Below are positions 49,601 to 63,439 of a stretch of 64,000 nucleotides of DNA, piece after piece (position 1 is the first letter of the stretch; every line of letters begins with the position of its first letter). The stretch spans positions 43,299,797 to 43,363,796 of the forward strand of contig NC_054082.1 of the NCBI RefSeq assembly GCF_017562075.2. Reading direction: 5' to 3'. The position numbers and the translations under genes were made by a program. Source of the stretch: Anopheles merus (lineage: Eukaryota; Arthropoda; Insecta; Diptera; Culicidae). The notes below the pieces were generated by a model, which was given only the letters and a program-made list of their open reading frames with translations, was not told where the DNA came from and searched no databases.

Positions 49601-52196
49601 TTTGATTTTTTTGTTTCTTCTTCTACTTGGTCGTTGATTCGCGTTCAAGCCCGTTGGCTACCGCTTTTCCGGTGCGCATTGGAAAATCTCCCTTGGGGGA
49701 TTTGGTCGTAATTGGTTCCTGGCTGGCTTCTGCCTGCCTGCCGGGGTGGTAATTTTTTATTGTTATTAGTTTATTTTTCATTCGTGTGCACGTGCTTTCT
49801 CTTTTTTGCCCATCACGTACGATTCGGTGACCGCTCGGTGCTGGAAGGATCTACTCGTCTCAGTCGTGTATTGCTAAAAAATACTCCGTCAACCGGCAAA
49901 GCAGTCCCGTGACTGTTAGCAACGCAGGCAATGGTCGTTTGATGGTAACCGTGGGAGTTTAAAGCAATTGAATGAGGTGTCGATTCGATTTTACAGAAGC
50001 GAAAATCGACCACCGTCATGCACGGGATCCAACAATCCTCGGGAAACTGTTGAGAATGGAAAGAACTCTTGTGCAAGCAAAAAATATATATATATATTTA
50101 TTCCCTCGATGAATATCAATCATTTCTAACGAACGAAACGAATGTCCTCCAGTGTGTGTTACTTTAAACAAACCACTAACAGGGTAACCAACAACAGCTG
50201 CAACATTGAAAACTTGCGCGTTTACTTTTCCTCCCTTCTTTGAAGACTATTCCCATACCTTGCATAACGTACTAAGCCAAGCCGAGCGTCGGACATTGGA
50301 ATTCAGTGATTCCAGTGAATATGTACACCGGGTACAAGGTGTGCCGAAAGGTTGGCTCGTGTTGTTGTGTAGTTTTGCAGTGCACGATGCAGTACACAAT
50401 AAATCGTGAACCATGCTGACAACAGTAGGGCTCAACGTCGAACAACCTGTCAATGGCACTGGTGGCCTATTTAGATCGTGCATTGTTTAGGTGCGGTCTG
50501 TCACGATCACAATTCTGCTAAGCATACCATATTGCTGAATCAGAGATGAAGAGGCGAAACGCTCCTAATCATTCCTTTAAACACTTTAATTCTCACTTTA
50601 CTGTTACTGTTTTAAACGTTACTTCAGCTACACACAAAAAAATCAATTAAAGTTGCATCCAGGCATTGAACAAGCATACTCACAATTTACTAGCCCACTG
50701 TCTAATGAGAAAAGTCCCACCCACACAGTGGATGGTTGTACTGTATCAAGCTCTCGTGTGTAGCTACCCCCAAGATTCCGTATAATGCAACCCGACACTG
50801 ACGTACGGTGCAACGGCTGCTCAATTAATTTCTCTCCCGGCCAGTACACCGAACGTTAGACGATCGAACAGCAGGCCCCTGCAGGCCTCCCTTGGAAGTG
50901 ATTATCGATGCAACAGATTCGGCACCACTTGCAATTGTAACAGCCGAGCAAGAGCCGATATGCTTCTTTAGAAAGACCTGTCCGGAACGTTTCCCAACCG
51001 TTGTCCTTTGTGTTTGTTTACACAATTAACAACTTAAGCGAAACGTGTACGGCAATCAATTGCATACGGGCCATCAATACGACTACCTTCTTCCCAACGG
51101 AAGAAATTGTCTGGCTCCGTTCGGACGTGCACCGATGGTGCTAGTTTACGATGCTAATAACGTCCTTGTTGAAGCACGTCGCGTCACTATATCGGTGAGC
51201 AGATGGACATGATGCGAAAGGGTGTGATTGTAAGCATCACTCAGCAAGTGATGCAGATGGCGATGGGCTGGTCCCGTTACTGTTCGGATGGCAGTGGGCT
51301 TCTTGGAGAGTGAGGAGAGGAGTACATCCCCTCAGGTTTACATGCATCGTCACGATTCGCTAGGTCGTCGCACTAGGCTGTACGGTTGAAGACGGTCTGG
51401 CCTGCCTGTGAAACCATAGCGCACATGATTGTCGGATGCATCAGCTCTTTAGGCAAAATGCAACAGGACTTTTGGAGGCTGGAAAAGATTTAAAGTTGCT
51501 GAAAATCCATCTGAACGCAGGGAACGAGCTGGCAGATTCTGGGATGATGTATCGTTTCATCGATCATCGGTTACCACCATGCAAGTAGCCGTGGGGGGGG
51601 GGCTGCATCCCTTTCGTTTGGGATAAAAAACAGCCTCCTCAAACTTCTCCGGTTGCATCGGTGCAACTACAGCGTCAGCAGCAGGCACAACGTAACGCTC
51701 GTCGTGCCTAGGCAGCTACATGGTCACTGCAGCATATCTAATGAAAAATATGACTTCTCACTTTCCCCACCCGAACCGGCACACTGGAGCGAGCGAGCGC
51801 GTGCGAGAGATCGAGCGATACGAATGCATCTAAATATTAATGGATTCCACGTAGCTCGGCGAGTGACTTTGACTCTCGATCCAATTTTAGCGCAGCAGCG
51901 TTGCAGCGGTGCATCGGTCGAGTTTGTGGTTGTGGCCGGCGAACCACAACATAACAGCGAGTGGTGCGAGGGGGAGGTTTGGGTGTAGGATAAACACTTC
52001 AATAGATGGTCCGCATCCTACTCACGCTCGCACTGCCGGTGGCTTAAATTTATGCATCGCTTCCATCTTTTGCCCTCCCACAATGCACCACTTCATCCCG
52101 GTTTATCCAGCTGCACGGCCGTTCGCGGCGACCAGGCACACACAGTTCACGTGTGCTCTCATGCATGCCGACTGCCCGGGAACCGGGGCATCGGGG
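46626..52196. other. non-coding sequence
   Basis: AT-rich to about 47.3 kb, then mostly GC-balanced with open frames of up to 121 codons lacking domains. A short AT run lies at 50084-50097 and an 8-bp hairpin (GCATCACT/AGTGATGC, 5-base loop) at about 51234-51254. Nothing is supported as a gene. Confidence 0.4.
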
Positions 52197-52285
52197 CCAT
52201 AATTCATAATCAATAAATAAATGAAAATTTAATTGATTTTTCGAAACCTTGGCTCACGGAGCGCTGAAAGAGAGAGAGAGAGCGG
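52197..52285. promoter_or_regulatory. possible regulatory block: homeodomain-like AT cluster plus GA tract
   Basis: Within GC-balanced DNA, an AT island holds ATAATTCATAATCAATAAAT and TTTAATTGATTTTT, typical homeodomain-type cores, and is followed at about 52269-52281 by a (GA)n tract, a GAGA-factor type site. Inference from motif clustering only. Confidence 0.2.
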
Positions 52286-55200
52286 GGAGTAGCTCGCGCA
52301 TGGACAGCGGGAGCAGGTGCGCGTCCCAACCGGACATAATTAGAATGATGTTTCGAGCGAATCCCAACGAAGCGACGTTTTCGGTTGATTAGCCGATAGT
52401 GACTTCTTTGCTGCCACGAGCCGTAAACCCTAAGCCTATCCCTCGTGTACGTGCGTGCGTGTGTGTACGTGCGTGTACGGGTTGATGAATATTAATAATT
52501 AAATTCGCACTGAACGATCCACTTGCAGCGTCGTTTGTGCGGGACGAGCGCTTGTTGCAAGGTGTTTGACTATTTGACACATTGGACGCAAATCGTCCAA
52601 CCGTGCGTGTGTTTTCAGCTACGGTTGGCCGTTGATGCAATTCTTCGATGCTTTTAAACGGTGTCGTTAGGGAAAATTTAATTTTAAAACATAACTTTGC
52701 CCATACATCAGAAAACTGCATTGCATATTAGGAAACTGGTGTAAAAAAGTTTTGGGATAGTTTTTCTGCATTTTTGTTTATTAGAAATCATTTTTTACGA
52801 ACAAAAATGAATATTCGCTTAAAGTAAATCTTGCGCCATACAAAAAAAAGGCATAAAGTTCTGGTGGTTTGGAAAATCGATTACTTTTACCATGCACGCC
52901 ACTAGAATAGAAATGTTTAAAGTCTATATTTGATCAATGTGATTTCTTTAGATGTCTTTTTATGCACTACACTACTAAGCCCCCCACTCACCTGTCATCG
53001 CTCTGTTGACGGATCGGTTCACGTGGCGTGGTTTCAAAAATACACATCCATCATGTGTGATGAAGTATGGGTAAAGTATAATAAAAAATAGCGATCACTT
53101 TCGCCTTCCATTTATTTTTTGAAACGCACCGGAAATAAAGAGTTAGGGGAAAAAAAAACCCGCACTTTGCACTCAGCCCCCAAAAGCACATGCTTCTGTG
53201 AGGACGAATGTGGATCGCTTCACTATTGATGTTTCAATTACGTTACATGAAAGAGAAGCGCATGCCGGCAAAACTTGAAAGCAATCCAATTAATCAACAG
53301 CGCTTCAGCGTTTGCAATCGTGGTAGCAGTGTTGTTCGTCCGTACTTTCGAGCCAGAATTTTCCCACAATCCTTACCATTTCGCGCACTGTTACCGGGAA
53401 CATGAGCAAGAGAGTGTCTTTTTTTACGCTCTAATGTTTATATTCCCTATTGGATTCCAATTCCTGTCTCATACGACTGACGACTAATCCTTTTGCAAGG
53501 AAGTCGGGCACCATCGATACCGCCGCTGTCTCGCTATCATACCAACGGATACTCTATTTACAAAGAGCGCTATCGATTCAATAGTGGCCACAAGTGCGCC
53601 AACAGACTTGGGGAACGTTCTTTACCGAGATTTGAAGTTTGCTTTGCTTGTCATCCATCGACGTGTACGACTCTATGGTTGCGGCTGCAGTCCAGCATAT
53701 ATGATGCAACTTATGCGATGCAGCGAACGCCATGCAACCAATTTGTCCGGTATGCATCTATTGTCAGTGCAATTGAATTGGTTTCAAAAGCACACGCTGG
53801 GTAGCCCTTTTTTCTTAATTTGAAAATCCTTTGTGTTCGCATCGAAGTGCAGCGAAAAGCAAAACAAAAACCGTAGTCTCTACACACCGCAGTCAGCTAC
53901 CTTTTGCGGTGACCGTTTCGATATGAATATAGTCACTCGTTTGGATATTGTTCTGCCTTGGAATCGAGGATGAGCTTTTTTTAGGGAGCAATGGAGAATG
54001 TGTTTCACATTGCATGTAGAATCTAACTGCGAAACCTGTCAGAACTAACGTTGATGTTTCAACGATCCAATCGCTTGCCAAGGCATACTTTATGAACATG
54101 GGCCCCGGCCCAACTGCGGCATCCTTCTCAGAGCTGCCGGGGAGAGTCGAAGAGACCACCGGGGATTAGAGCGCAATGCAACACCAGGTGTAGCACGGAA
54201 GTGAACACCATATGAACGGATGCCGTTTGTGATGTCGCTCACCAGTAAGCTAACTGAAGCGTACTTCCCTGTCTAAAACGGTGTGTGCAAAGTGCATCAA
54301 CTACTACTCCCCGCTTGCATTCCCCTTTAGCGATCGAAAGTGATGCACTTTCTAGGAGGCAAACTAGTTGAATTGTTACTACGTAGGACAAAAACAGAGT
54401 CGCTTAAAACGATGGACAGTACAAGAACGCAAAAAAACTCTTGACCCAAGCTGCACCGAAAGCTTTTATTAACTGATGCAAAATTTAATCGAAAAAAGAC
54501 GGACAGCCTGGTTGGTTTGGGCAGCATATGCTGCAAATAGTGTGTGAATTATGGATGGTTGAATCTTTTCGATGAATTCAATTTCGATCGATTTGAGCTG
54601 AACGTGGAGCAAGCACGAGAAGAGATCCAATGTGTACAATATTCTATATGAAGATTGCTTTTATCAAGCTATCTGCTTGAAAAGAAGTATCCCATGGCTA
54701 CATTTTTTGCTCAGGGCACCCACATCTGTGAAAAACTTAGAGAGCTGCACATGTTCAAACAAACCAGGAACCGATAGTAACCCTAATGATATTCATATAA
54801 AATATTGAAAAAAATGTTGGGAAACGTAATAGATTTACAATGAAAGTGTAAACACAAAAAAATAATAAGAACTATCAACGCAAATCGATCAAAAATATTG
54901 CTTCAAAACTTACTTTACAATACTTGCAATACACCAGTCTGTTTCTTTACCTCCTTAGACTTTCATAGCACGTTGCAGTTTTGATTCGATTCAATCTCAA
55001 TAAACAATGTTATGCTCGCTCGGGTTATTTGCTCTGGTAGGTTTTAAAGGTGGGACACTCGAACACACAACTGGTATCGTTTTTCACTGGCACGGTTGGT
55101 GCCAAATGAGTTTATAAATTTTTACAGTAAAGGGTTCGGTATCGCACAGTCGGAAGAAAAGCAATAACAGTTTGCGCATCATATCTACCACCGTTTACTG

Positions 55201-58200
55201 TCGCTGAAGGTTGTCCCGAAATAAAGCGTGAGTTTTATAGGCTCCGCGACAGGCTCAGCTGCAAATTTGATTTTTGTTCCCTTTTGTCAGACAGTCGTAT
55301 ACAATTCTTTTTGCAAGCAAGACGAGCGAAGTGTTCGCTTTTTAATGCCAAACCACAATCCGCTTTGAAGCGAAAGAAAAGAATATTTTTTGGGAATGCA
55401 AGGGAGGATCCAGGCAAAGTTATTTACGATGTAAGCCCGGTCGTCGTCTTCAACCCTTCATACCGTGCCACCATCACTGGAAAAAACGCGATAGGCTTTA
55501 AAACCCCGCGCATGCAAGATTCGCTTTGTCCCCCCCTCAGCGCTAAAGAAAACAAAGCATTAAAGCGGCACCGAAAATTGGTTGTAAAATCAGGGAAAAC
55601 TCATCCGATATACGCTTTATGTTTGTGTGCTCAAATTAAAAAATGAATAGCTTCGCTACTATTTGCGTCAGATCCATCGGTGTCTGTATCGGCCGGATCT
55701 GCTCGTTCGAAGTGTTTTCTTTTGCTTTAGGCCCCGGGATTTCGTACCCGTACCCGATGCCGAAGCTTATTAACTCGTTCGCTATCAGTTTCAAAGGCTG
55801 CAACAGAGCTCGATCGGTGTGTTGTATTTGCCGCTTGTCAACAAACCCGGTGCCGAAATAACAAAAACACAAGCCGTTGCCGCACCGACGAACGGCAACG
55901 GCACGAAATCTTTCAATCAAAGACAAATTAATTACTCCGCACAGCGGGAAGCTACCGAAACCGTCTGGAGGGAGGAGAACTCCAACACGCAGGGTGAAGC
56001 AGGGGGAACTCGCTTACGGAAGGCGGACGGCCGGAACAATCGTCTCGTGTGAATAATTAAACAGAAGCATTAGAATTGCGATTGTGTGAAGGTGAACATG
56101 CTTCAATTCACTTAGGATAAAGTCTTCCCGTGCATAATTAATGCAGACCTGCCTGGATTCATTTAAATTTTCCAACCGTTAAGTGTCATCTGGGCGGATG
56201 TGGAGCGCCCTGGCGCGGGTATGGTCCCGTGTGTCACCGTGATTGGAATGCCAACGCGTCCTCGTGTATGGGTATGTTTTAATTCACGCTCACTTCAAGC
56301 GTTATACCAGTGCCGAGGTCGGTGCAGACAAACACAGGACTTTTCGTCCGGTTTTGGAAAAGAGCACCCAAACAAACGCGCGCCAACATTTGAAGTGCGC
56401 TGTCCGGCGAAAGTCCATCACCGAACGAGTGGTCTCTCCTTCGGGACAACGTGCACTAATCGCTTATGTTCGAGTGGTCTCGAAAGTATGTGACTAAATC
56501 CACGTTTGGCCAGCGAACTTTTCTGCGAATGTGGATAGAGAAACGGTCCTTCGGCTGCTGTGTGGCGAAATGGTGCCTTTTCAGCAATCTCGGTAGCGCA
56601 TTCGCAGTAACATTGAATGAAGTTGAAATTTAATTTCCGTTAGGAATTTTTATCCCTGTGAAAAATCATTCCTAAACGACAGTGCTTTAAACAGCAGCAA
56701 AAAAGCGAAAACCCCTCTAGCTCTAGCCGCTACTGCAAGTGTAGGTAATACCAATTAAGAAAAACGGCTAATAAAAATAAATTACTTTCTACCGGACGTT
56801 TGCACAGGTACATACTTTTCGGTAGAATTTTGCAATCCCGGCAGACGGGCGAAGAAGAGAGCAACTTCAAAGGATCTCGTAAAATCTCAATTATGTTACA
56901 AGAAGCGGCCGGAGAATGCAAAGAATTTTCATTCGGCACTACTTTTCTTTTCGATACGATTTTCCCGCGTACATCACTGTTTGAACGTTTTGTAATCATT
57001 TCTTGAAAACAACCCGCCTGTTTCCTTGGCATTTCTTAGACAAAAAAGGTTTGCTTTTGTTGTATCCGTTTGCGGTATCGATAATCAGAATTTTTATTTT
57101 GTTTATTTACAGGTAAGTGCTGCTGAGAGTGTCTAGAATAGAAAATACCAAGCTATATGGTAAGTCATAGAAATCACGCAGAAGGAAACCGCGTAGCTTA
57201 AACATACAAAGCTCATATATGAGCATCTAAATATAAAAAGAAACATAATTATATCATTCTAATTTCATGGCTGACGGTTAAGGGGAAACGTAACCACATA
57301 ATCCCACGAGGGCAGTCTATTGTCGGGAGGAATCTCCATTAAAAGGAAATAATAACTCATCACGCGGTGACATTTTGTTGTGTGCGGAAAGCGCCTTAAG
57401 CCTTCCGCAATGCAGAAGACTTTGGACAAAAAAAAAGAAGAAAACACGACGGGAAAGGAAAAATTACATACTACGCATAACCACCAGACGTCTGGCTGAC
57501 CAGAACATTGAATAGTAGTATAGTAGTAGTAGTATCCCACGGGAATCCTCATCAGGAACCGGCACCGGTCGGTACCCTTCGTCAGCATTAGCATGACATA
57601 TTTTTAACCATTAGCATATTTCAAAATGGCTCCCCTAGATGATAACGCTTCTCTGCCGGTATCTCGAAAACACAGCTAAAGGGGAGGATATATAGGGTTG
57701 ACCAGAAAATCCCGAGACTCCGAACTAACAGCTTCAACGCTTGTTCTTGGCGACTGTGTGCCCGGGGACGAAGGACGATGGATAGAAGTGAAGTGGAATT
57801 AATTCTTTCTGCGGATTAGAGGTGTGTGCCGAATTCCGTACCTTCGATTGGTGGCAGTGTATTGCTCGAATAAACATGCATCCACTCCCACGTGAGTGTG
57901 TAAAAACAGCGAAGTGTGTTTCGAAGATACTAAAAGTGTATGTGTTATGCGGACATCGTGGGGTGAAAAAAATAACACCGACAGCAAAACATAACACACA
58001 CGTTTTCCATTCTTTTATCATCTCTCACTGCTTGCGGTAAGATAATCGTGTAGCCAAAATGGGGTTTGGGGTCTCAGGTTTTTTTGTCTCCCTTGAGTGT
58101 CCCTTCGAACGTTCAGAGCGTCAAAAAAGGGTTTTCCAGTCAACAACGCCAAAGTCACGGGGATAGGATGATTCGACGCGCAAGTAAAAACATAACCCCC

Positions 58201-61200
58201 GCCACTCATGTCTTGTATCGGTCAGCTTTAAGGGTTGGCCAAAAATTTAGGGAACGTTTCCCAAATTAATCTTCACTACCATGTGCCGAACCGCCGCACC
58301 ACCGCCGGAGGACGGATACGCCGAATGAACGGATTGTCCTCTGGCGATGCGGCTCTCAAGGAAGGGTTCCGTTGATTGTGTTGTTTTTTTTTTTTGTTTC
58401 GTTTTAGCTTATGCTTTTTTAGAGTGGATTGGGAGAGATTGGTGGGTCGCTTGCCGTCGTTCTACAACCCAGCTAATGTGTTTGGATACCTTTTAAAGGG
58501 ATTTTTAATACCGCTTTCATCCCAACGCCACACGAGTACATCGAATTTTTCACCGCTCACGGCCACTAGCAAGATGGATGACTGTTCTCAGCTGAAAATT
58601 CTAGAAGCGGCGGTATGTTTTTTCAGAGAAATGGCGGGTGAGCAGGGAGAAGATGCCCATTAGTGCAACAGATTTCCTCTTCGAGAGCAGTAACCCGCAC
58701 GCACGTGCAAGAAACATGATGTGCGTGTGTACGGGGACGTTGCGCGCCCATGTGTGGGTTGGTCAGTCTGCGGTTGTTCGGTTATGCCCCCTGGTCGATG
58801 CCCAAACCGTACGCACTGGTTACTTTCCCAATTTTTCTTCCCATTTGTGCGAGCTCTCTGCTGTAGTGTTGTTGTGTTGGGAAGGCGAATTTTCAGAGGC
58901 AATTTCAGGAGTCACGACCTTTGCAAACAATGGACTATGGAGAGCAATAGCACTACCAGTATTCCAGTACTTGCCCACTGGAAGGGATTGCATGGGGAAA
59001 CAGTGGACCGTAGGCATCGTAATGTTTGCATCCGGAACCTCGAATGTGTTTGGTTAAATTTCATTAAGCCCATTCCTCCGATGGGCAACTGGTAGGAAGC
59101 CGGTTCATCATACCGTTCTCCACAGCATGAACGTGTGTATGTGTGTTTGTCTGAAAGACGCAAACTCCATGAGACGTAGTGGAATGCAACTCTTGGGCCT
59201 CCTACTGAGCACAAAACCTGATTGAAAATTGCTTCAAAACTTCAGCAGTACCGCCATGAACCGATTGAGAGATCGTGCTATTCCTGCACTAGAAAGTGAG
59301 GGACGCCCTAATGGCACGCGGTCGAGAAAGCCCGGGAGAACTTTAATTATTCGCAAGAAAACAATTCTGTTGCGAAACAAAAGACCGGCCGCCCAGCGTG
59401 CCAAACGGGTTATGTTGGCTTGGAGCCAGCAGTCAAATAGAAGCTGCTGTATAAGGTGCGTGAAGAAAGCACGAAACCATAAGCCCCGGCCCTTCACGGT
59501 ACGTTAATAATAAATTAAACAAATGATTTCGTGATTACTTTTCCAGTGCAGTTGCGAGAGCCAAAATGGCCAGCTCCCGTTGAACGGGGAAGGACGTAGC
59601 GGATAAACTGCACCGCTCTAGGTTAATTGAAAAACATTATAATTTAGAAACAACAGCTACAGTACCTACTTGGGGAAATAGGGAAAACGTATTATTCCAA
59701 AGCAGCACCGTTATCGTGCAGATTTCAAGTAGTTGCTACAAGCTTAATTCACTTCTTTGTGCTTAGACGGAAACGTTATAATTTAAGAATTCATTTAAGG
59801 TTTATTTATTCATCAATATCCTTTATCTCTTCAAAGTTGTTAGCTTATGTAGTACGTTAAATCTAGTCAGGATTCTTATCAGGAATCAGATAGTTTCTGC
59901 TCCGTTAGTATAGTTTAAAATAACTTAATCTAATTTTTGCTAAGTCGTGAAGCATATATCGGTGGGAAATGTGATGAAAGCAATAAATTGACTTGAGCTC
60001 CGCTTCTTTTCAACACTGCTACACGTGCACACAACACACACACACCATACAAGCAAGTGGCAGTACTTGAATGGGCTTCCTCTATTCCCAAAATCGACTG
60101 CTACTTAATTTCGGCCACTGAAGTGGCAGCGGATCCTTACAACTATCAGCCCGGAAGCCATTCCTGGCCCTGTTCACAGGTCCAAGCCGGTGTCCGTAGC
60201 GGACGTGCAAAAAAAAGGGGCCACTTGAAATGACCGGCACACGAATTCGGCAAGGGTGCATAAATAAAATCATTCCAAAAAAAGAAGGAAGAAATATATT
60301 ACCACCCCGTGTCAGCCGTATTTCTCCCACGGTAATCCCCAGTATCATCTTCCGGACGTCCGGGTTAGGAAGGAATGTTTATGGTGAGGAGTTTTTTTGT
60401 TGGTGTTGTTGTTGTCCGCTGCCTTCTTTGGCTATGATTTTGGGGAGGTGTTTTTTTCTTTGTTGTTTGTCAGCGCCTACTTTCCGGTCTTTCCAGGAGA
60501 AAGTGGCATCTTGGAATTGACTTTTGTATGTCTGCAAAAAGGGGTTGAAACTAACGGGGTAAAGTGTTGATTGGACCTTCACAGTAGAAAAAATCCACAA
60601 ACGACCTCGCAGACTTACGCTCGTTCTTAAAGGGGAAAACTCCCTCCGAGCATAAAGTGGAACCGAGTTTTTTTTGTCACTAAATTCACCCTCATAGGAC
60701 ACAGAGGAAGCAAAAAGAACCACGTTGCATATTTTTTTACAAATGTTTTGCCATGTTAAAAAATCGCTTATGTTTTCGGTCAATATCTTGCCGTTCAATT
60801 AAAAACATCATTAGGTTAGCAACACTTATATCGGAAAAGTGAGCAAACAACCCAAAAACATATGTTGAACGTTTTGAGCATCACCTCTCAAATCTCATGA
60901 TTTCAAATGTTGAAATCACCTCTAAAAACCCACTATTGGGGCCCTTCACGATTCTAGTCAGCTTTTTTATATGGAGTTTTACAGTTGAAGGCTGAATCAT
61001 GTAAACACTCCACACAAAACCACACCTGCGATTTTCAGCCTGGATTATTTCAGCCTCAAAGCTAGAATTAGATTCGAGTACCTGCTTGAAAAAATGGCAA
61101 AACAAGATGATGTTTTCATTTATCCCAAGGTGCATTACAGAGATTAGGTGGTGGAATCTAGAATCAAAGTGTGTTTAGACCAGGTGGTCTCACAGCCTGT

Positions 61201-61712
61201 TTTTTTATAACCAAATTTGAACGACACTTTTTGACAGGGCGGTCGAAGATATTTGCTCAAACAGGCTTTCTGGTTGACTTGACGAATACAAAAAACATTA
61301 ATTAAATCTTCAATCATAAGCTGAAGCAAAAAAATCAGCCTTCCAAATACATACACCTTGGGATGAGCTCACCTGTATACTATACCCAATTTGATACGCC
61401 TACGATCTAAAAACGGAAAGAGCCCCATTGTTGTATTCACATAGATGCCACCCTTATGTTATGAGATACGTTTTATCCGTATTATTTTCTTTACTTTTTT
61501 CTAATAAAATTGATACTTTTTATGTGTTTGCTTCTCTGAGACTAAATGACTGTGACTAAATAAACTAACGGATATTTATCAATGGATTTTTTAATAATAA
61601 CTTACGGTTAAGGTTTGCAATATGATGATTTATAACTGTTATTTATAATTTGTTAGGATGAAAAATAACACAAACATATTTATGAGTGATCATCAAAGGT
61701 TCATCGAAGTGG
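52286..61712. other. non-coding sequence
   Basis: A long stretch, mostly GC-balanced (55.0-59.6 kb especially), with AT-rich intervals at 52.7-53.1, 54.6-55.0, 57.1-57.3 and 59.6-60.0 kb. Small features are a CGTG-rich tract at 52446-52480, a TGCAT/ATGCA dyad around AATTA at 56131-56145, a TAG repeat at about 57513-57533, and a 9-bp inverted repeat (AGCCTGTTT/AAACAGGCT) at about 61194-61268. No open frame shows a recognisable domain. Confidence 0.35.
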
Positions 61713-61900
61713 CGATCCCGTTGTACAGTAGTCAACTTAAACGACTCAATAACATGCCCATGCCCGTCATGGGTTCAAGCCAGAAATGGACCGTCCCCCC
61801 GTTGCAAGGATTGACTATTCGGCTGCGTGGGAATGAATAAAGTATCGAAAGCCTGTATAGGCCGGCATGTCCACGAAGGACGTTACGCCAAATATAAGAA
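61713..61900 (+). mobile_element. SINE copy (class with GTCC...GGACGTTACGCC tail)
   Basis: Shares GACTCAATAACATGCCC, GTCATGGGTTCAAGCC (B box), GAAATGGACCGTCC and the 3' block AGGACGTTACGCCAAATA with the copy at 63250. The A-box region (TTGTACAGTAG) departs from consensus at one position, so it is probably an old, inactive copy. Confidence 0.75.
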
Positions 61901-62261
61901 TAACATAAAAGTTTAAACATCAACGATAATGCTACATATACAACCATATAAAATATGAACGGACGTCAACCGGATTATTCTAACACTTCTTCTTATTTTT
62001 ATACTTAGAAAATTAAATCTAATGAAATGCATTTTTCATAAAATTACTTTATGACATTCGCGCTAATCGATACACAAAGCGGGATAAATCCTAAAACAAA
62101 AAAAAATCACTATATTGTGTGAAGTTTGTTTGTATTATGGATCTGTGTTTCGTCATTTGTGGAATAATAAACCATTTCAACCTTGTTTTTCACTCGACAG
62201 ATGTTTGATTTATTGTTTGGCAAAATATTAATTACACTGCATCAATCGCAGAACCGTGATA

Positions 62262-62860
62262 TCGCGATCAACAAACCACTATCATATACGACTGACGTAC
62301 CGCATACAACACTGCATGTTTTGTGGTGATAACAAACGAGCTCAAAAGCCAAATGAAACGGTGGTTTGCTTCACTCGTCTACCAATTATAAAGTCCTATG
62401 CTACGCAATTAATTTCTCAACAAAAGATCTGCGGCACAGTACTACCGATCGAAAAGGGTGACATCCTTTTAAGAATACAACGCTGAAGGCTCGTAAAAGC
62501 TAATATCTATCAATTTACAATTACACTATGATTGCAAATAATAATGCATAGCACTGCAATACATCCGAACCAATAGACTTCATATCCAACCACACACACA
62601 CACACACACACACACCGTGCAAAAATCTTTTCATACGGCTCGGTCAGCGATATCGATTCTGTTTGATGTTGAGGAAAATTGAATTCAATTGCTTCGTAAT
62701 TGGAAATGGAGAAATAGTTTCGTTCTGCCATGATGCCTGTCGTTGCGCGTGTAGAAGCGTATCATTATGCGCGTGCACTTTATCACCGCATACCATCCTG
62801 AGTGCGATCCTTCGAGTTAGCTTGATTCGCAATCCTTTGATAATAGTCCGCAAAAAATCC
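62262..62860. repeat. diverged inverted duplicate flanking a (CA)n tract
   Basis: The left arm (about 62262-62425, plus) and right arm (about 62644-62860, minus) share blocks CGGTGATAA/TGGTGATAA, CCAATTA.AAG, CAATT and CTCAACA in the same order. Both arms are open in the matched frame and give loosely similar peptides around a CGD motif. It may be an old duplication of a once-coding segment or a decayed TIR element. Confidence 0.35.
62591..62615. repeat. (CA)12 microsatellite
   Basis: Uninterrupted CA dinucleotide run, potentially polymorphic. Confidence 0.97.
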
Positions 62861-63249
62861 TAGAAATCCAATCTAAATATAATGGATAGATCAGTGTCGG
62901 GTTTAGAACTTGATGTTCGTTGCTGTGCGAAACAGACGATTATATAATCAATTTCAAGCTATGTTTGTTATTTTGCTTCTGAAATGATTCATATATGAAA
63001 AGAAATGGATATGAAAGCGATATCTACGAAATAATCATCATAACATTGCTTAAAACATTTCAGCTGTACGATATATGGCTTGTGTGAATTATTTAGAATG
63101 GCAACTTAATTTCTCAACATGAATCACATCTCAACGTAATAAATTTCTGGTACAATGCGTCATTGAATATTGATTTTATCACCATTGCATACACCAGTAA
63201 TAGACCTTATAACACAAAAATTGGCAACAATAATCACATGTAATGGGGA

Positions 63250-63439
63250 GGGAGGCGGTTCTCGTGGTACAGTCGTCAATTCGAATGACTCAATAACATG
63301 CCCGTCATGGGTTCAATCCTAGAATGGACCGTCCGTAGCTGGGATTGATTATCTGGCTGCGTGGTAATGAATTAAGTCTCGAAAGCCTATATAGGCCGCA
63401 TGTCCGCGTAGGACGTTACGCCAAATAGAAGAAGAAGAA
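63250..63439 (+). mobile_element. SINE copy (class with GTCC...GGACGTTACGCC tail)
   Basis: About 190 bp with a consensus A box TGGTACAGTCG (near 63265-63275), B box GGTTCAATCC, body, and 3' end GGACGTTACGCCAAATAGAA followed by (GAA)n. It is the better preserved of two copies of this class in the window (the other is at 61713). No clear target duplication was found. Confidence 0.8.

Larger units (their letters stand above)
61901..63249. other. non-coding sequence with microsatellite and diverged inverted duplicate
   Basis: Contains a (CA)12 tract at 62591-62615. Sequence at about 62262-62425 resembles the reverse complement of about 62644-62860, for example GGTGATAA and CCAATTA...AAG...CAATT...CTCAACA. 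No gene is called. Confidence 0.4.
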
